A DNA stretch of 64,000 nucleotides from Rhodoglobus sp. GTDB taxonomy: Bacteria > Actinomycetota > Actinomycetes > Actinomycetales > Microbacteriaceae. The first letter of the stretch is position 1; each line of letters begins with the position of its first letter. Shown here piece after piece: positions 1-8,846 of this stretch. The stretch spans positions 1 to 64,000 of the forward strand of contig JAODLY010000055.1 in NCBI GenBank assembly GCA_025464445.1, in the 5' to 3' direction. A program made the translations under genes and the position numbers. The notes beneath the pieces were generated by a model, which was given only the letters and a program-made list of their open reading frames with translations, was not told where the DNA came from and did not search any database.

Positions 1-1
1 G

Positions 2-211
2 GTGCTCAACCGGCTCGCCCTGGCCATCCACGAGACCAATGCCGACAAGGTGATCGCCCGCACGGTGCCGGAAGGGTCGGATGTCGCGGTCACCGTTGTT
101 GGGCTGCGAAGCATCGCCGACCGCGAATCGGTCGCCCTCGGCCAGGATTCGCTCGAGGACGACGAAGTGGATCTCTGGCTTGAGATCCCGCGCGCGCCCG
201 TCACTCCGTAA
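2..211 (+). CDS. 3' end of an unidentified protein (partial)
   Basis: This reading frame is open from the left edge to a TAA at 209-211. It gives about 69 C-terminal residues with acidic stretches (EDDEVDLWLE near the end). The GTG at 2-4 is probably an internal codon, because nothing upstream is visible. I do not recognise the family. Two strong hairpins follow it, which fits the end of a transcription unit. Confidence 0.45.
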   Translation: MLNRLALAIHETNADKVIARTVPEGSDVAVTVVGLRSIADRESVALGQDSLEDDEVDLWLEIPRAPVTP

Positions 212-228
212 TAACCCGGGGAAAAGCA

Positions 229-310
229 GAAGGACCGGAGGGGCAATGCCCTGCTCCGGCCCTTCGCTAAGACCCGGGTCAGGGCGATAACCCGAATATC
301 GCCCTGACCC
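229..310 (+). terminator. Two tandem hairpins, probable transcription terminator
   Basis: The first hairpin pairs 229-240 with 254-265, with one G-U-type mismatch, and an inner GGGC/GCCC stem at 241-251. The second is a perfect 14-bp stem, 276-289 with 297-310, and a 7-nt loop. Neither has a clear U-tract, which is common in actinobacteria. A third, weaker 8-bp inverted repeat lies at 321-328/343-350. Confidence 0.65.
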
Positions 311-457
311 GCCCCCAAATCATTGGCCCGCTTACCCTAGTCGGCCAATGAACTGGTGGTGTAACTCAATGAGAGACACCTAGCACTAACAAGTGTGGCT
401 TGGAACAAAGATCAGCACAGTCGACACTTTGGGGGACACGAATCGACCCCAGTTGCC

Positions 458-477
458 CGGAAATCCGCGGATTTCCG
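458..477. repeat. Perfect 20-bp palindrome
   Basis: CGGAAATCCGCGGATTTCCG reads the same on both strands. It sits in non-coding DNA between two convergent genes and has no spacer loop. It could be a protein-binding site rather than a terminator. No promoter hexamer was assigned beside it. Confidence 0.6.
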
Positions 478-622
478 CCGTTCCCGACTGGGCAAATAGG
501 GGTACATCCGGCCGAACACTGACCATTTCGTCCGTCTAGTGGGGGTAGAACGGTCAGTTTCGGTTGTTGTCACGACGGAATCCGTTGTGGCGGCCATCCG
601 GATTTGCGACATCCGAAGTTCG

Positions 623-640
623 ACACCCGTTCGGGGGTGT
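623..640 (-). terminator. Short hairpin at the accE stop codon
   Basis: ACACCC (623-628) can pair with GGGTGT (635-640) around a 6-nt loop, ending in the first base of the accE stop triplet. The stem is short and lacks a U-tract, so it is only a candidate terminator for the accD-accE unit. Confidence 0.35.
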
Positions 641-861
641 TATCCGGAGAATCCGCGCCACGCCCCGGGACCGCGGTTGACAGTCGTTCTGATCGGCCGC
701 TGGCTGCGTTGCCAGGCCGAAATGACGATGCCTCCCTCGAGCTCGATGCCCGAGGCGAGTTCATCGAGGGCACCACTCAACACCGCGGTAACCGCGGCGG
801 CGTCATCGGCGGCTGCCCCCTTCGAGACGATCCGCAGGTCGGGAACGGGGGTATCACTCAC
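640..861 (-). CDS. accE: Acyl-CoA carboxylase epsilon subunit
   Basis: This 73-residue protein is a small accessory subunit that stimulates actinobacterial acyl-CoA carboxylases by bridging the biotin-bearing alpha and carboxyltransferase beta subunits. The family pattern is visible: RIVSKG near the N-terminus, an alanine-rich helix, and the C-terminal arginine- and tryptophan-rich tail SAWQRSQRP...[10 protein letters not shown]. The GTG start overlaps the stop of the beta-subunit gene by four bases (GTGA, 858-861), so translation is probably coupled and stoichiometric. Size and position immediately after accD match known AccE genes. Confidence 0.85.
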   Translation of the reverse strand: MSDTPVPDLRIVSKGAAADDAAAVTAVLSGALDELASGIELEGGIVISAWQRSQRPIRTTVNRGPGAWRGFSG

Positions 862-2468
862 AGCGGGATGTTCCCGTGCTTCTTCGGCGGCAGCGTCGCC
901 CGCTTGGTCCTAAGCGCGCGCAGCGCCTTGATCACGGCGACGCGGGTGGCGGCCGGCTCGATCACGCCATCGAGTTCACCGCGCTCGGCCGCGAGGAACG
1001 GGGATGCCACGTTGTATGTGTACTCGTTGGCGAGGCGGGTGCGCACAGCAGCGACATCCTCCCCCGCTTCCTCGGCGGCCTTGATCTCGCCACGGTAGAG
1101 GATGTTGACGGCACCCTGGCCCCCCATGACTGCGATCTCCGCCGTGGGCCACGCGTAGTTGAGGTCTGCGCCGAGCTGCTTGGAGCCCATCACGATGTAC
1201 GCGCCGCCGTATGCCTTGCGGGTGATGACTGTCACGAGAGGAACCGTGGCCTCCGCGTATGCATACAGCAGCTTTGCTCCACGGCGGATGACGCCCGTCC
1301 ACTCCTGGTCGGTACCCGGCAGGTAGCCGGGCACATCCACGAGCGTGAGGATCGGGATGCTGAACGCGTCGCAGAACCGCACGAAGCGCGCTGCTTTCTC
1401 GCCCGCCTCGATGTTGAGCGTTCCCGCCATGGCCTGTGGCTGGTTGGCGACGATTCCGACGCTGCGGCCCTCGACGCGCCCGAACCCGACGACGATGTTC
1501 GGTGCGAACAGCGGCTGGGTCTCGAGAAAGTCACCGTTGTCGACGATGTGCTCGATAATCGTCTTGACGTCGTAGGGCTGGTTCGGGCTGTCCGGGATCA
1601 CCGTGTTGAGTTTGCGGTCCTCGTCGGTGATCTCGAGCTCGATATCGCTCTCGTAGACGGGGAGTTCGGCGAGGTTGTTGTCTGGCAGGAATCCGATGAG
1701 TGTGCGGGCGTAGTCGAGGGCGTCATCCTCGTCGCTGGCCAGGTAGTGCGCGACACCGGAGACCTTGTTGTGCGTGAGCGCCCCGCCCAGTTCTTCCATG
1801 CCGACGTCTTCGCCGGTGACCGTCTTGATCACGTCGGGGCCGGTCACGAACATCTGGCTTGTCTTGTCGACCATGATCACGAAATCGGTCAGGGCGGGAG
1901 AGTAGACGGCGCCGCCCGCCGCCGGGCCCATGATTATCGAGATCTGCGGGATGACCCCTGATGCCTGGGTATTGCGGCGGAAGATCTCGCCGTACTTGCC
2001 CAGGGCGACGACACCCTCCTGGATTCGTGCGCCGCCGGAGTCGAGCATGCCGATGATGGGCACGCCGGTCTTGATCGCATGGTCCATGACCTTGATGATC
2101 TTCTCGCCCGCCACCTCGCCCAGCGAGCCCCCGAAGATCGTGAAGTCCTGCGAGTAGATGGCAACCTGGCGGCCGTGGATCGTGCCGAGACCGGTCACGA
2201 CAGCGTCACCGTATGGGCGCTTCTTCTCCATGCCAAAGGCGTGGGTGCGATGCCGCACGAATTCGTCGAGTTCGACGAACGACCCGTGGTCGAGCAGCGT
2301 CTCGATGCGCTCGCGCGCGGTCTTCTTGCCCTTGGAGTGCTGCTTCTCGATGGCAGCCTCGCCGCTCGCCGTCACCGCCTCGTGGTACCTGACCTTGAGA
2401 TCGGCGATACGGCCGGCAGTCGTATAGAGGTCGGGGCTCGTGCTTGATGCTGGGGCGTCTTCGGTCAC
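858..2468 (-). CDS. accD: Acyl-CoA (propionyl/acetyl-CoA) carboxylase beta subunit
   Basis: This 536-residue carboxyltransferase moves CO2 from biotin to acetyl- or propionyl-CoA, supplying malonyl- or methylmalonyl-CoA for lipid synthesis. SGGARIQEG (144-152) and [11 protein letters not shown] (181-191) form the first crotonase-fold oxyanion region. [14 protein letters not shown] lies in the C-terminal half. Length and motifs match AccD5/PccB. The start is GTG at 2468, exactly six bases after TAAGGT on this strand, so the mRNA is probably leaderless. It is divergent from birA, which encodes the enzyme that biotinylates the partner subunit. No biotin-carrying alpha subunit is in the window. 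Confidence 0.93.
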   Translation of the reverse strand: MTEDAPASSTSPDLYTTAGRIADLKVRYHEAVTASGEAAIEKQHSKGKKTARERIETLLDHGSFVELDEFVRHRTHAFGMEKKRPYGDAVVTGLGTIHGRQVAIYSQDFTIFGGSLGEVAGEKIIKVMDHAIKTGVPIIGMLDSGGARIQEGVVALGKYGEIFRRNTQASGVIPQISIIMGPAAGGAVYSPALTDFVIMVDKTSQMFVTGPDVIKTVTGEDVGMEELGGALTHNKVSGVAHYLASDEDDALDYARTLIGFLPDNNLAELPVYESDIELEITDEDRKLNTVIPDSPNQPYDVKTIIEHIVDNGDFLETQPLFAPNIVVGFGRVEGRSVGIVANQPQAMAGTLNIEAGEKAARFVRFCDAFSIPILTLVDVPGYLPGTDQEWTGVIRRGAKLLYAYAEATVPLVTVITRKAYGGAYIVMGSKQLGADLNYAWPTAEIAVMGGQGAVNILYRGEIKAAEEAGEDVAAVRTRLANEYTYNVASPFLAAERGELDGVIEPAATRVAVIKALRALRTKRATLPPKKHGNIPL

Positions 2469-2474
2469 CTTGTC

Positions 2475-2480
2475 ACCTTA
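2475..2480 (-). promoter_or_regulatory. -10 box for leaderless accD
   Basis: TAAGGT on the minus strand lies six bases before the GTG at 2468, placing the predicted +1 on the start codon. It is back-to-back with the birA promoter. Confidence 0.6.
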
Positions 2481-2532
2481 CCGACCATGCAGTACCCCAT
2501 GTCGTTGGTGGAATCGCACAGAAAGGGGTCGG

Positions 2533-2538
2533 TACCCT
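2533..2538 (+). promoter_or_regulatory. -10 box for leaderless birA
   Basis: TACCCT lies six bases before the ATG at 2545. This supports that ATG over in-frame upstream codons. No good -35 is visible at normal spacing. Confidence 0.55.
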
Positions 2539-2544
2539 GTGGGG

Positions 2545-3342
2545 ATGCACCTTCCCCTCAGCCGTGCGATTGCCGGGCGGCTCGACGTGCTGCCCGAGAT
2601 CGGCTCGACAAACGCCGAGCTCGTCGCCCGGGCGACAGCCGGCGAAGAACCCGACTTCTCGGTGCTCGTCACCGATAACCAGACGGCTGGACGGGGACGC
2701 CTCGGGCGATCGTGGGTCGCGCCACCCGGTACCACCATTGCCATCTCCGTGCTGCTGCGGCCGGGATCCCTCGCCGGCGCAGGCAACTGGGGCAACCCCG
2801 GCCTTGGCTGGCTGCCGCTTTTGGCCGGGCTCGCGATGACGCGCGCCGTCGAGTCCATGGTGAGCGGCCATGAGGTGCTGCTCAAGTGGCCGAATGACGT
2901 GCTCATCGACGGGCTCAAGGCCAGCGGCATCCTCGCAGAATTGCTGCCGAGCGGTGGCGCTGTTGTGATCGGCGCGGGGCTCAACCTCACGATGAGCGTC
3001 GCCGAACTTCCCGTGCCGACAGCGACCTCGCTCACGCTCAACGGTGTATCGCCAGATGAAATCGCCGACCGCGCCCTGTCGGCCTACCTGCGCGAGTTCA
3101 GGGCGCTCTACGAGCCCTTCTCCCTGGCCGGCCTGGACGCGGCGTCCTCTGGCCTCAGGGACGCCGTCACGCGCGCCTGCGGCACCATCGGGCGCAAGGT
3201 GCGGGTGGAACTGCCCGACGGCACCAGCCTGTACGGCAGAGCGGACTCCCTTGACACCGTCGGCCGCCTCGTGGTGAGGCCATCCGATGGGCCGCCGCAG
3301 CCGGTTGCGGCCGGAGACGTGACCCACCTGAGGTATGAATGA
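2545..3342 (+). CDS. birA: Biotin--[acetyl-CoA carboxylase] ligase
   Basis: This protein of about 265 residues activates biotin with ATP and attaches it to the carrier-domain lysine of acyl-CoA carboxylase. The ligase signature is clear: GSTNAEL near the N-terminus, QTAGRGRLGRSW with the biotinyl-AMP loop, and LKWPNDVLIDGLKASGIL. A small SH3-like C-terminal domain (IGRKVRVELPDG) ends it. There is no N-terminal winged-helix domain, so this is the monofunctional type, not the E. coli repressor type. ATG 2545 was chosen because of its spacing from a TACCCT box and because homology starts just after it. Confidence 0.92.
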   Translation: MHLPLSRAIAGRLDVLPEIGSTNAELVARATAGEEPDFSVLVTDNQTAGRGRLGRSWVAPPGTTIAISVLLRPGSLAGAGNWGNPGLGWLPLLAGLAMTRAVESMVSGHEVLLKWPNDVLIDGLKASGILAELLPSGGAVVIGAGLNLTMSVAELPVPTATSLTLNGVSPDEIADRALSAYLREFRALYEPFSLAGLDAASSGLRDAVTRACGTIGRKVRVELPDGTSLYGRADSLDTVGRLVVRPSDGPPQPVAAGDVTHLRYE

Positions 3343-3345
3343 GGA

Positions 3346-3882
3346 ATGTCGAGTGAAAGTGGCGAGCGCGAGGTCGTGGTCGCGCGGCTGAGGCCCCACG
3401 CTCGCGCACTGTTCTGGCCCACGGTGCTGCTCGTTGCGATTGCCGCCGCGCTGGGCTTCTTCAGCGGGATGCTCCAGGAGCAGTGGCAGGTATTCGCCGC
3501 TCTCGGCGCGGCCCTTCTCGTTGTCGTCGTCGGCTGGCTGCTGCCGATGTGCTCGTGGCTCGCCCGCAACTACACGATCACCACGAGGCGAATAGTGCTG
3601 CGAAATGGAGTGTTCGTGCGGTTCAGGCAGGAACTGCTGCACAGTCGCGGCTACGACGTGACCGTGCGCCAGAACTCCCTTCAGTCGCTTTTCGGCAGCG
3701 GGGACGTGCAGGTGAACACCGGGCTCGACAGGCCCGTGGTGCTGCGGGATGTTCCATCCGCAGACCTCGTTCAGGCCGCGCTGCACGATCTCATGGAGCG
3801 CAACCAGACCTCGACGGGCTCCCGGCGGCAGCGGGAACAATCGTCCGCGACGGACGAGACCACGGCATGGGGCACGCGCTGA
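3346..3882 (+). CDS. PH-domain (YdbS-like) membrane protein
   Basis: This 178-residue protein has two transmembrane helices at about residues 25-40 and 48-70, followed by a bacterial PH-like domain (ITTRRIVLRNGVFVRFRQELLHSRGYDV). It starts three bases after the birA stop and is probably co-transcribed with it. The gene pair is conserved in actinobacteria (the neighbour of birA in M. tuberculosis, Rv3278c as I recall it). Function is unknown; a membrane-envelope role is inferred. The C-terminal 35 residues are polar and probably disordered. Confidence 0.75.
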   Translation: MSSESGEREVVVARLRPHARALFWPTVLLVAIAAALGFFSGMLQEQWQVFAALGAALLVVVVGWLLPMCSWLARNYTITTRRIVLRNGVFVRFRQELLHSRGYDVTVRQNSLQSLFGSGDVQVNTGLDRPVVLRDVPSADLVQAALHDLMERNQTSTGSRRQREQSSATDETTAWGTR

Positions 3883-3922
3883 CAGGTCGCAAGCCGGACA
3901 CGGTGCGTGCACCTCGATCGGA

Positions 3923-3928
3923 TAGGGT
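3923..3928 (+). promoter_or_regulatory. -10 box for leaderless ugd
   Basis: TAGGGT is followed by six bases and then the GTG at 3935, so the transcript probably begins at the start codon. Confidence 0.6.
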
Positions 3929-3934
3929 GCACGC

Positions 3935-5236
3935 GTGAAAATCTCTGTTGTCGGATGCGGTTACCTTGGCGCAGTGCATGCTGCCTGCATGGCGGAACTC
4001 GGCCACGAGGTTGTCGGCATCGATGTCGATTCCGCGAAGGTAGCGCAGCTCTCGGCGGGGACTGCGCCGTTCTACGAGCCCGGCCTGCCCGAGCTGCTCG
4101 AATCGTCGCTCGCGACCGGAAGGTTGCGTTTCACCACTGACGTTGCCGAGGTGCGGGGTTGCGATGTGCATTTTCTGGCTGTGGGCACCCCGCAACAGGA
4201 GGGGAGTTATGCGGCGGACCTCACGTACGTGGATGCCGCGACCAACGCACTGCTGCCATACCTGGCGCCCGGCGCCGTCGTGGTCGGCAAGTCCACGGTT
4301 CCGGTCGGCACGGCGGCACGGCTCGCCGAACTCATCGAAGGGACGGGCGCGCGCCTCGCCTGGAACCCTGAGTTCCTGCGCGAGGGTTTCGCGGTGAAAG
4401 ACACGATCGCCCCCGATCGGCTCGTCTACGGGGTGAGGCCGGGCGACGACGCATCCGTCGAGGCGCTGGATGGCATCTACGCCGCCGCGATCGGCAATGG
4501 CACGCCTCGGGTCGTCACGGATTTCGCGACAGCCGAGCTTGTCAAGGTGGCCGCGAACGCCTTCCTCGCGACAAAGATCTCCTTCATCAACGCCATGGCC
4601 GAGGTCGCCGAAGCTACCGGCGCTGATGTCACGCAGCTGGCAGACGCCATCGGATACGACGCGAGGATCGGCAGGCGTTTTCTCAACGCGGGGTTGGGTT
4701 TCGGCGGCGGGTGCCTGCCCAAAGACATCAGGGCGTTCATGGCCAGGGCTGAGGAGCTCGGCGTCGACCAGGCCCTCGGATTCCTGCGCGAGGTCGACTC
4801 GATAAACCTCAGGCGCCGCGAACGCATGATCGACCTCGCCCGCGAAGTGTGCGGCGGTACCGTCAGGGGAAAGCGGATCGCCGTGCTCGGGCTCGCCTTC
4901 AAGCCGGACTCTGATGATGTGCGGGACTCGCCCGCGCTCGACGTCGCCGCGCGGCTGGCGGAACTCGGCGCGATCGTGATCGCGACAGATCCGCAGGCGA
5001 TCGAGACCTCGCGGCGGCTCAGGCCCACCCTCGACTACGTCGCCACCGCGCGCGAGGCGGCCAGGGACGCGGACGCCGTGCTCCTGCTCACAGAATGGAA
5101 CGAGTACCGCCAGCTCGACCCGGAGGAGCTGGGCTCAGCGGTCGGACACCGAGCGATTGTCGACGGTCGCAACTGCCTGGACCCCGGGCAGTGGCGAGCC
5201 GCCGATTGGACCTACCGAGCTCTCGGAAGGCCGTAG
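3935..5236 (+). CDS. ugd: UDP-glucose 6-dehydrogenase
   Basis: This 433-residue enzyme oxidises UDP-glucose twice with NAD+ to give UDP-glucuronate, a precursor for acidic or pentose-containing glycans. Visible elements are the N-terminal Rossmann motif (VGCGYLG, 6-12), NPEFLREG, the catalytic cysteine in GGGCLPKD (Cys260) and the second nucleotide-binding domain with LAFKPDSDDVRDSP. The C-terminus DGRNCLDP...WTYRALGRP is typical of the family, so the end is genuine. Its last 102 bases are antisense to the 3' end of gtrA. Specificity for UDP-glucose over UDP-mannose-type sugars is inferred from family similarity. Confidence 0.9.
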   Translation: MKISVVGCGYLGAVHAACMAELGHEVVGIDVDSAKVAQLSAGTAPFYEPGLPELLESSLATGRLRFTTDVAEVRGCDVHFLAVGTPQQEGSYAADLTYVDAATNALLPYLAPGAVVVGKSTVPVGTAARLAELIEGTGARLAWNPEFLREGFAVKDTIAPDRLVYGVRPGDDASVEALDGIYAAAIGNGTPRVVTDFATAELVKVAANAFLATKISFINAMAEVAEATGADVTQLADAIGYDARIGRRFLNAGLGFGGGCLPKDIRAFMARAEELGVDQALGFLREVDSINLRRRERMIDLAREVCGGTVRGKRIAVLGLAFKPDSDDVRDSPALDVAARLAELGAIVIATDPQAIETSRRLRPTLDYVATAREAARDADAVLLLTEWNEYRQLDPEELGSAVGHRAIVDGRNCLDPGQWRAADWTYRALGRP

Positions 5237-5668
5237 CGGCATCGTGCGGCTCGGGTGGAATACCCACGACCTGTAGAACGCGAACCGGAACATGGTTCCG
5301 AGCACGAGGCCGATGCCGTTGCCCGAAATGTTGTCGGCGAGCTGCGAGGTGAAGCCGAGGCCGTAATGCGAGATCCACAGGCAGGCGAGCGTTATCGCCA
5401 TGCCGCCGAGGCTCACGACCACGAATTCGACGCCCTCACGTGCGACCTGGGTGCGCCTCGTGGCTCCAAAAGTCCAGTACCTGTTGCCGATGTAGTTGGC
5501 AACGATCGCGAGCGATGTGGAGATGACCTTCGCGAGGATGGGGCCCTCGTGGAGCACCTCTGAGTCGAGCACTGTCGCCCGCAGGAGGTTGAACACTCCC
5601 ACATCGACCACGAGACCGACAAGTCCGACCACCCCGAATCGGGCAAGCTGGCCGAACAGGGCGCGCAT
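5135..5668 (-). CDS. gtrA: GtrA-family membrane protein
   Basis: This 177-residue protein has four predicted helices and the GtrA pattern (FGVVGLVGLVVDVGVFNLL, NYIGNRYWTF, MFRFAFYRSWVF). GtrA proteins are proposed flippases or anchors for polyprenyl-phosphate-linked sugars. The family domain ends near residue 143. The last 33 residues, from LRPSE onward, lie entirely opposite the ugd 3' end, so this tail is overprinted and probably not conserved. A TAGACT box at 5711-5716 (minus strand) sits inside an inverted repeat, and GGAG precedes the ATG. Confidence 0.85.
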   Translation of the reverse strand: MRALFGQLARFGVVGLVGLVVDVGVFNLLRATVLDSEVLHEGPILAKVISTSLAIVANYIGNRYWTFGATRRTQVAREGVEFVVVSLGGMAITLACLWISHYGLGFTSQLADNISGNGIGLVLGTMFRFAFYRSWVFHPSRTMPLRPSESSVGPIGGSPLPGVQAVATVDNRSVSDR

Positions 5669-5700
5669 CTGGGCTCCGATTTGTCGAGGAGAATGGGAGA

Positions 5701-5722
5701 AGCGGTTGGAAGTCTAACCGCT
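5701..5722. promoter_or_regulatory. Inverted repeat around the gtrA -10 box
   Basis: AGCGGTT (5701-5707) and AACCGCT (5716-5722) form a 7-bp inverted repeat. The minus-strand TAGACT box at 5711-5716 lies in its loop and right arm. This could be an operator between the divergent gtrA and purK genes. Confidence 0.4.
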
Positions 5723-5783
5723 GGCCCATGGCGCAAACTGGTTGTCTGCTGAGCCGTTCCTGTGACCTTGTGAGGAGGTTCTC

Positions 5784-6896
5784 ATGTGCCCGATAGTCGG
5801 AGTGATCGGTGGCGGCCAGCTCGCCCGCATGATGATCCCGCCCGCAGTCGAGCTCGGGCTCGAGTTGCGGGTGCTCGCCGAAGCGGAGGGCAGTCCCGCT
5901 GCGCTCGCCGCGACATCCTTCGGCGATTACCGCGACCTCGAGACGGTGCTCGCCTTCGCCCGGGGGGTGGACGTCGTGACCTTCGACCACGAGCACGTGC
6001 CGCAGCATGTGCTGCGCGAGCTCGTCGCGCACGGCCTGGCCGTGCATCCCGGCCCCGACGCGCTCCTCTTCGCCCAGGACAAACTGCTGATGCGGGCGCG
6101 GCTCTCCGAGCTAGGCCTTCCCGTGCCCGACTGGGCGTCGGTGGCGTCCGTGGCGGAGCTCGCCACTTTCCTCGCCGCCAATGGGGGCCGCTGCGTCGTC
6201 AAGACCCCTCGCGGCGGCTACGACGGCAAGGGGGTTCGTGTCGTATCGAATGCCGCGGAGGTCGCGGACTGGTTCGTCGCGGGTGAGCCGCTGCTCGCCG
6301 AGGAGTTCGTGGACTTCCGGCGCGAACTGTCCCAGGTGCTCGCCCGCAGCCCATCGGGAGAAATCTCGCTCTGGCCGGTCGTCGAATCGGTGCAGCGCGC
6401 CGGCGTATGCGTCGAGGTCATCGCGCCGGCCCCTGGCTCCGCGGGCAGGATCGCGGATGTCGCGGCTGACGTCGCCACCGCGATAGCCGAGAACCTCGGG
6501 GTGACCGGCGTGCTCGCCGTCGAACTCTTCGAGACGACGGATGACCGTCTTCTCGTCAACGAGTTGGCCATGCGGCCGCACAACAGCGGGCACTGGTCGA
6601 TCGACGGATCGTTCACCAGCCAGTTCGAGCAGCACCTGCGCGCGGTTCTCGACCTTCCACTCGGCCCGACAGCAACGCGCGACCCGTGGAGCGTGATGGT
6701 CAACGTGCTCGGCGGAACCGGGCCCACCGCCGAACGCTACGCGGCGGCGCTGCGCGACCAGCCGGGCGCGAGGTTGCACTTCTACGGCAAAGAGCCCCGG
6801 CCCGGGCGCAAAGTCGGGCATGTCACGACCCGTGGGGATGACCTCGACGATGTGGTTTTCCGCGCGCGTGCCGCTGCGGCGTTCTTTGAGGCGTGA
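5784..6896 (+). CDS. purK: N5-carboxyaminoimidazole ribonucleotide synthase
   Basis: This 370-residue ATP-grasp enzyme makes N5-CAIR from AIR, bicarbonate and ATP in purine synthesis. GGGQLARMM opens the N-terminal domain. VKTPRGGYDGKGV forms the ATP-binding loop, EEFVDFRRELS the central grasp strand, and NELAMRPHNSGHWSIDG with TSQFEQHLRAVLDLPLG the active-site end. The ATG at 5784 follows GGAGG with a 7-base gap, so unlike many neighbours this gene has a normal leader. Its product is the substrate of the PurE enzyme encoded next. Confidence 0.94.
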   Translation: MCPIVGVIGGGQLARMMIPPAVELGLELRVLAEAEGSPAALAATSFGDYRDLETVLAFARGVDVVTFDHEHVPQHVLRELVAHGLAVHPGPDALLFAQDKLLMRARLSELGLPVPDWASVASVAELATFLAANGGRCVVKTPRGGYDGKGVRVVSNAAEVADWFVAGEPLLAEEFVDFRRELSQVLARSPSGEISLWPVVESVQRAGVCVEVIAPAPGSAGRIADVAADVATAIAENLGVTGVLAVELFETTDDRLLVNELAMRPHNSGHWSIDGSFTSQFEQHLRAVLDLPLGPTATRDPWSVMVNVLGGTGPTAERYAAALRDQPGARLHFYGKEPRPGRKVGHVTTRGDDLDDVVFRARAAAAFFEA

Positions 6897-6934
6897 CGAC
6901 GGCGTGCTTTCGGCCTTTGACCAGCCTGCTCACC

Positions 6935-6940
6935 TACTCT
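6935..6940 (+). promoter_or_regulatory. -10 box for leaderless purE
   Basis: TACTCT is followed by six bases and the GTG at 6947. purE may therefore have its own promoter as well as read-through from purK. Confidence 0.55.
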
Positions 6941-6946
6941 TGACGG

Positions 6947-7459
6947 GTGAGTGAACCCCGTGACCCGGTGACCCCCCTCGTGGCGGTCGTGATGGGGTCA
7001 GACTCCGACTGGAGTGTGATGTCCGCCGCCGCCACCGCGCTCGGCGAGTTCGGCATCGCCCACGAGGTGAGCGTCGTCTCGGCCCACAGGAGCGCTGAAA
7101 AGATGATCGCGTTCGGCAAGGGCGCTGCCGCACGCGGCATCCGGGTGATCATCGCGGGCGCCGGGGGTGCAGCACACCTCCCGGGAATGCTCGCAGCGGT
7201 CACGACGCTGCCGGTCATCGGGGTTCCCGTGCCGCTCGCAAAGCTCGACGGCCTCGACTCACTGCTGTCCATCGTGCAGATGCCCGCCGGCATTCCGGTT
7301 GCGACAGTCTCGATCGGCGGAGCGAGGAACGCGGGCATTCTCGCGGCCCGCATCCTCGGTTCGGGGGATGCGGCGCTGACCGCACAGCTCGTTGCGTTCG
7401 CCACCAGCCTCGAGGCGCTCGTCGACGAGAAGAACGCCGCACTCAACCGGTCGCTGTAG
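6947..7459 (+). CDS. purE: N5-carboxyaminoimidazole ribonucleotide mutase
   Basis: This 170-residue class I PurE converts N5-CAIR to CAIR. The N-terminal phosphate-binding loop [11 protein letters not shown], the [10 protein letters not shown] active-site histidine region, [12 protein letters not shown] and the [13 protein letters not shown] strand are all present. It follows purK by 50 bases in the usual order. The GTG start at 6947 fits the TACTCT box just upstream. Confidence 0.94.
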   Translation: MSEPRDPVTPLVAVVMGSDSDWSVMSAAATALGEFGIAHEVSVVSAHRSAEKMIAFGKGAAARGIRVIIAGAGGAAHLPGMLAAVTTLPVIGVPVPLAKLDGLDSLLSIVQMPAGIPVATVSIGGARNAGILAARILGSGDAALTAQLVAFATSLEALVDEKNAALNRSL

Positions 7460-7469
7460 GCCGATCGCG

Positions 7470-8846
7470 ATGAGCAGCACAGCAAGCCCGGTGCGTTACC
7501 CGGACCTCAAATCGCAGGATGTCATGACCAGGCGGGCGTGGGTGCTCGTGGTGCTCGGCATCCTCATCCCGGGTTCAGCCCAGCTGCTCGCCGGCAACCG
7601 CAGGACCGGCCGCTTCGCGGTGGGCACGACGTTCCTGCTGTGGGCGCTCGCGGTCATCGCCGTGCTCGTCTATTTCTTCGCGAAGGCCACGTTCGTGACT
7701 ATCGCCACGAACTACTTCGCGCTTTGGGCGGCGCAGGCGGCGATCGTGTTCTACGGCGTGCTGTGGATCGTGCTCATGTTCGACGTGATCCGCCTCGTTC
7801 GTTTGGTGCGCGTGGCCCCGGCGGCGCGCACCTTCGTCGCTGGCCTCGCGGTGCTGTCTCTCGTGGTCGTCGGCGGGGTCGGCACATACGGACTCATGAT
7901 CGCCGGAACAACCCGCTCTACCGTCGATTCGGTGTTCTCGGGCGGCACGATCGCCGACCCGATCAATGGCAGGTACAACGTGCTGCTGCTCGGCGGCGAT
8001 GCCGGCCCCGACCGCAACGGCATGCGCCCGGACAGCATCTCCGTCGTCAGTGTCGAGGCGGCGACGGGCAAGGCCACGATCATCGGCATCCCGCGCAACC
8101 TGGAGAACGTGCCGTTCGTCGCGGGGTCGCCGATGGCCGCGGAGTACCCGAACGGGTATGGCACGGACAACGGATGCCAGGTCGACGTGTGCCTCATCAA
8201 CTCGATATACACCGAGGTGCAGCTGGTCACACCCGAGATGTACCCGGACGCGGTGGCCCAGGGCAGCCAGCCCGGCATCCAGGCGATGAAGGATGCCGTC
8301 GAAGGGGTGCTCGGCATCACCATCCAGTACTACGTGCTCATCGACATGCAGGGCTTCAGCGACCTCATCGACGCGCTCGGCGGGGTCACGATCGACTCGG
8401 TGGGGCGGTACCCCATCGCCGAACCCGAAGCGCTGGACGAGAACGGCAATCCGCCGGCAGGCACGCCGTACATCGAAGCCGGGGTGCAACACATGGATGG
8501 GTTCACCGCCCTGTGGTACGCGCGGATCCGGGCGGGATCCAACGACTACGACCGCATGCAACGCCAGCACCAGGTCCAAGAGGCGATCCTGCAGCAGTTC
8601 GACCCCGCCAACCTGCTGAGCAAGTTCGAGGCCGTAGCAAAGGCGGGAGCCCAGGTCGTGAGCACGGACATTCCGCAGCCGATGCTCGGCTATTTCGTCG
8701 ACCTCGCGGGCAAATCCCGCCTGCTGCCCGTGGACAAACTCGAGATCGTGCCGCCGCTCATCGATGTGCAATACCCGGACATCGCCTATATCCACCAGGT
8801 GGTTGCCGACCAGCTCACCATCGCGACGCCGGCGCCGAACAACTAG
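7470..8846 (+). CDS. LytR-CpsA-Psr (LCP) family phosphotransferase
   Basis: This 458-residue protein has about four N-terminal membrane helices (residues 15-150) before an extracytoplasmic LCP domain. LLLGGDAGPDRNGMRPDS, IIGIPRNLENVPF, GFSDLIDALGGVTIDS and YARIRAGSNDYDRMQRQ carry the Asp and Arg residues that bind the polyprenyl-pyrophosphate substrate in this family. LCP enzymes transfer lipid-linked polymers onto peptidoglycan. Its place beside purE and the polysaccharide island suggests it attaches the island product, as CpsA/Lcp1 does for arabinogalactan in mycobacteria. ATG 7470 is 10 bases after purE. Its stop directly abuts the stop of the convergent GT4 gene. Confidence 0.88.
   Translation: MSSTASPVRYPDLKSQDVMTRRAWVLVVLGILIPGSAQLLAGNRRTGRFAVGTTFLLWALAVIAVLVYFFAKATFVTIATNYFALWAAQAAIVFYGVLWIVLMFDVIRLVRLVRVAPAARTFVAGLAVLSLVVVGGVGTYGLMIAGTTRSTVDSVFSGGTIADPINGRYNVLLLGGDAGPDRNGMRPDSISVVSVEAATGKATIIGIPRNLENVPFVAGSPMAAEYPNGYGTDNGCQVDVCLINSIYTEVQLVTPEMYPDAVAQGSQPGIQAMKDAVEGVLGITIQYYVLIDMQGFSDLIDALGGVTIDSVGRYPIAEPEALDENGNPPAGTPYIEAGVQHMDGFTALWYARIRAGSNDYDRMQRQHQVQEAILQQFDPANLLSKFEAVAKAGAQVVSTDIPQPMLGYFVDLAGKSRLLPVDKLEIVPPLIDVQYPDIAYIHQVVADQLTIATPAPNN

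Larger units (their letters stand above)
212..639. other. 428-bp convergent spacer with hairpins and a 20-bp palindrome
   Basis: No convincing gene is seen here. The segment separates the rightward gene ending at 211 from accE on the other strand. Its left part carries the tandem terminator hairpins. A perfect 20-bp palindrome lies at 458-477. The rest (about 350-457 and 478-620) shows no recognisable RNA gene or ORF with family signals. Confidence 0.6.

Noticed and set aside
2473-3912. Long open frame on the minus strand opposite birA and the PH-domain gene
   Set aside because: It has no family motif, is rich in Arg, Pro and His as expected from GC-rich antisense, and birA and the PH gene are clearly coding.
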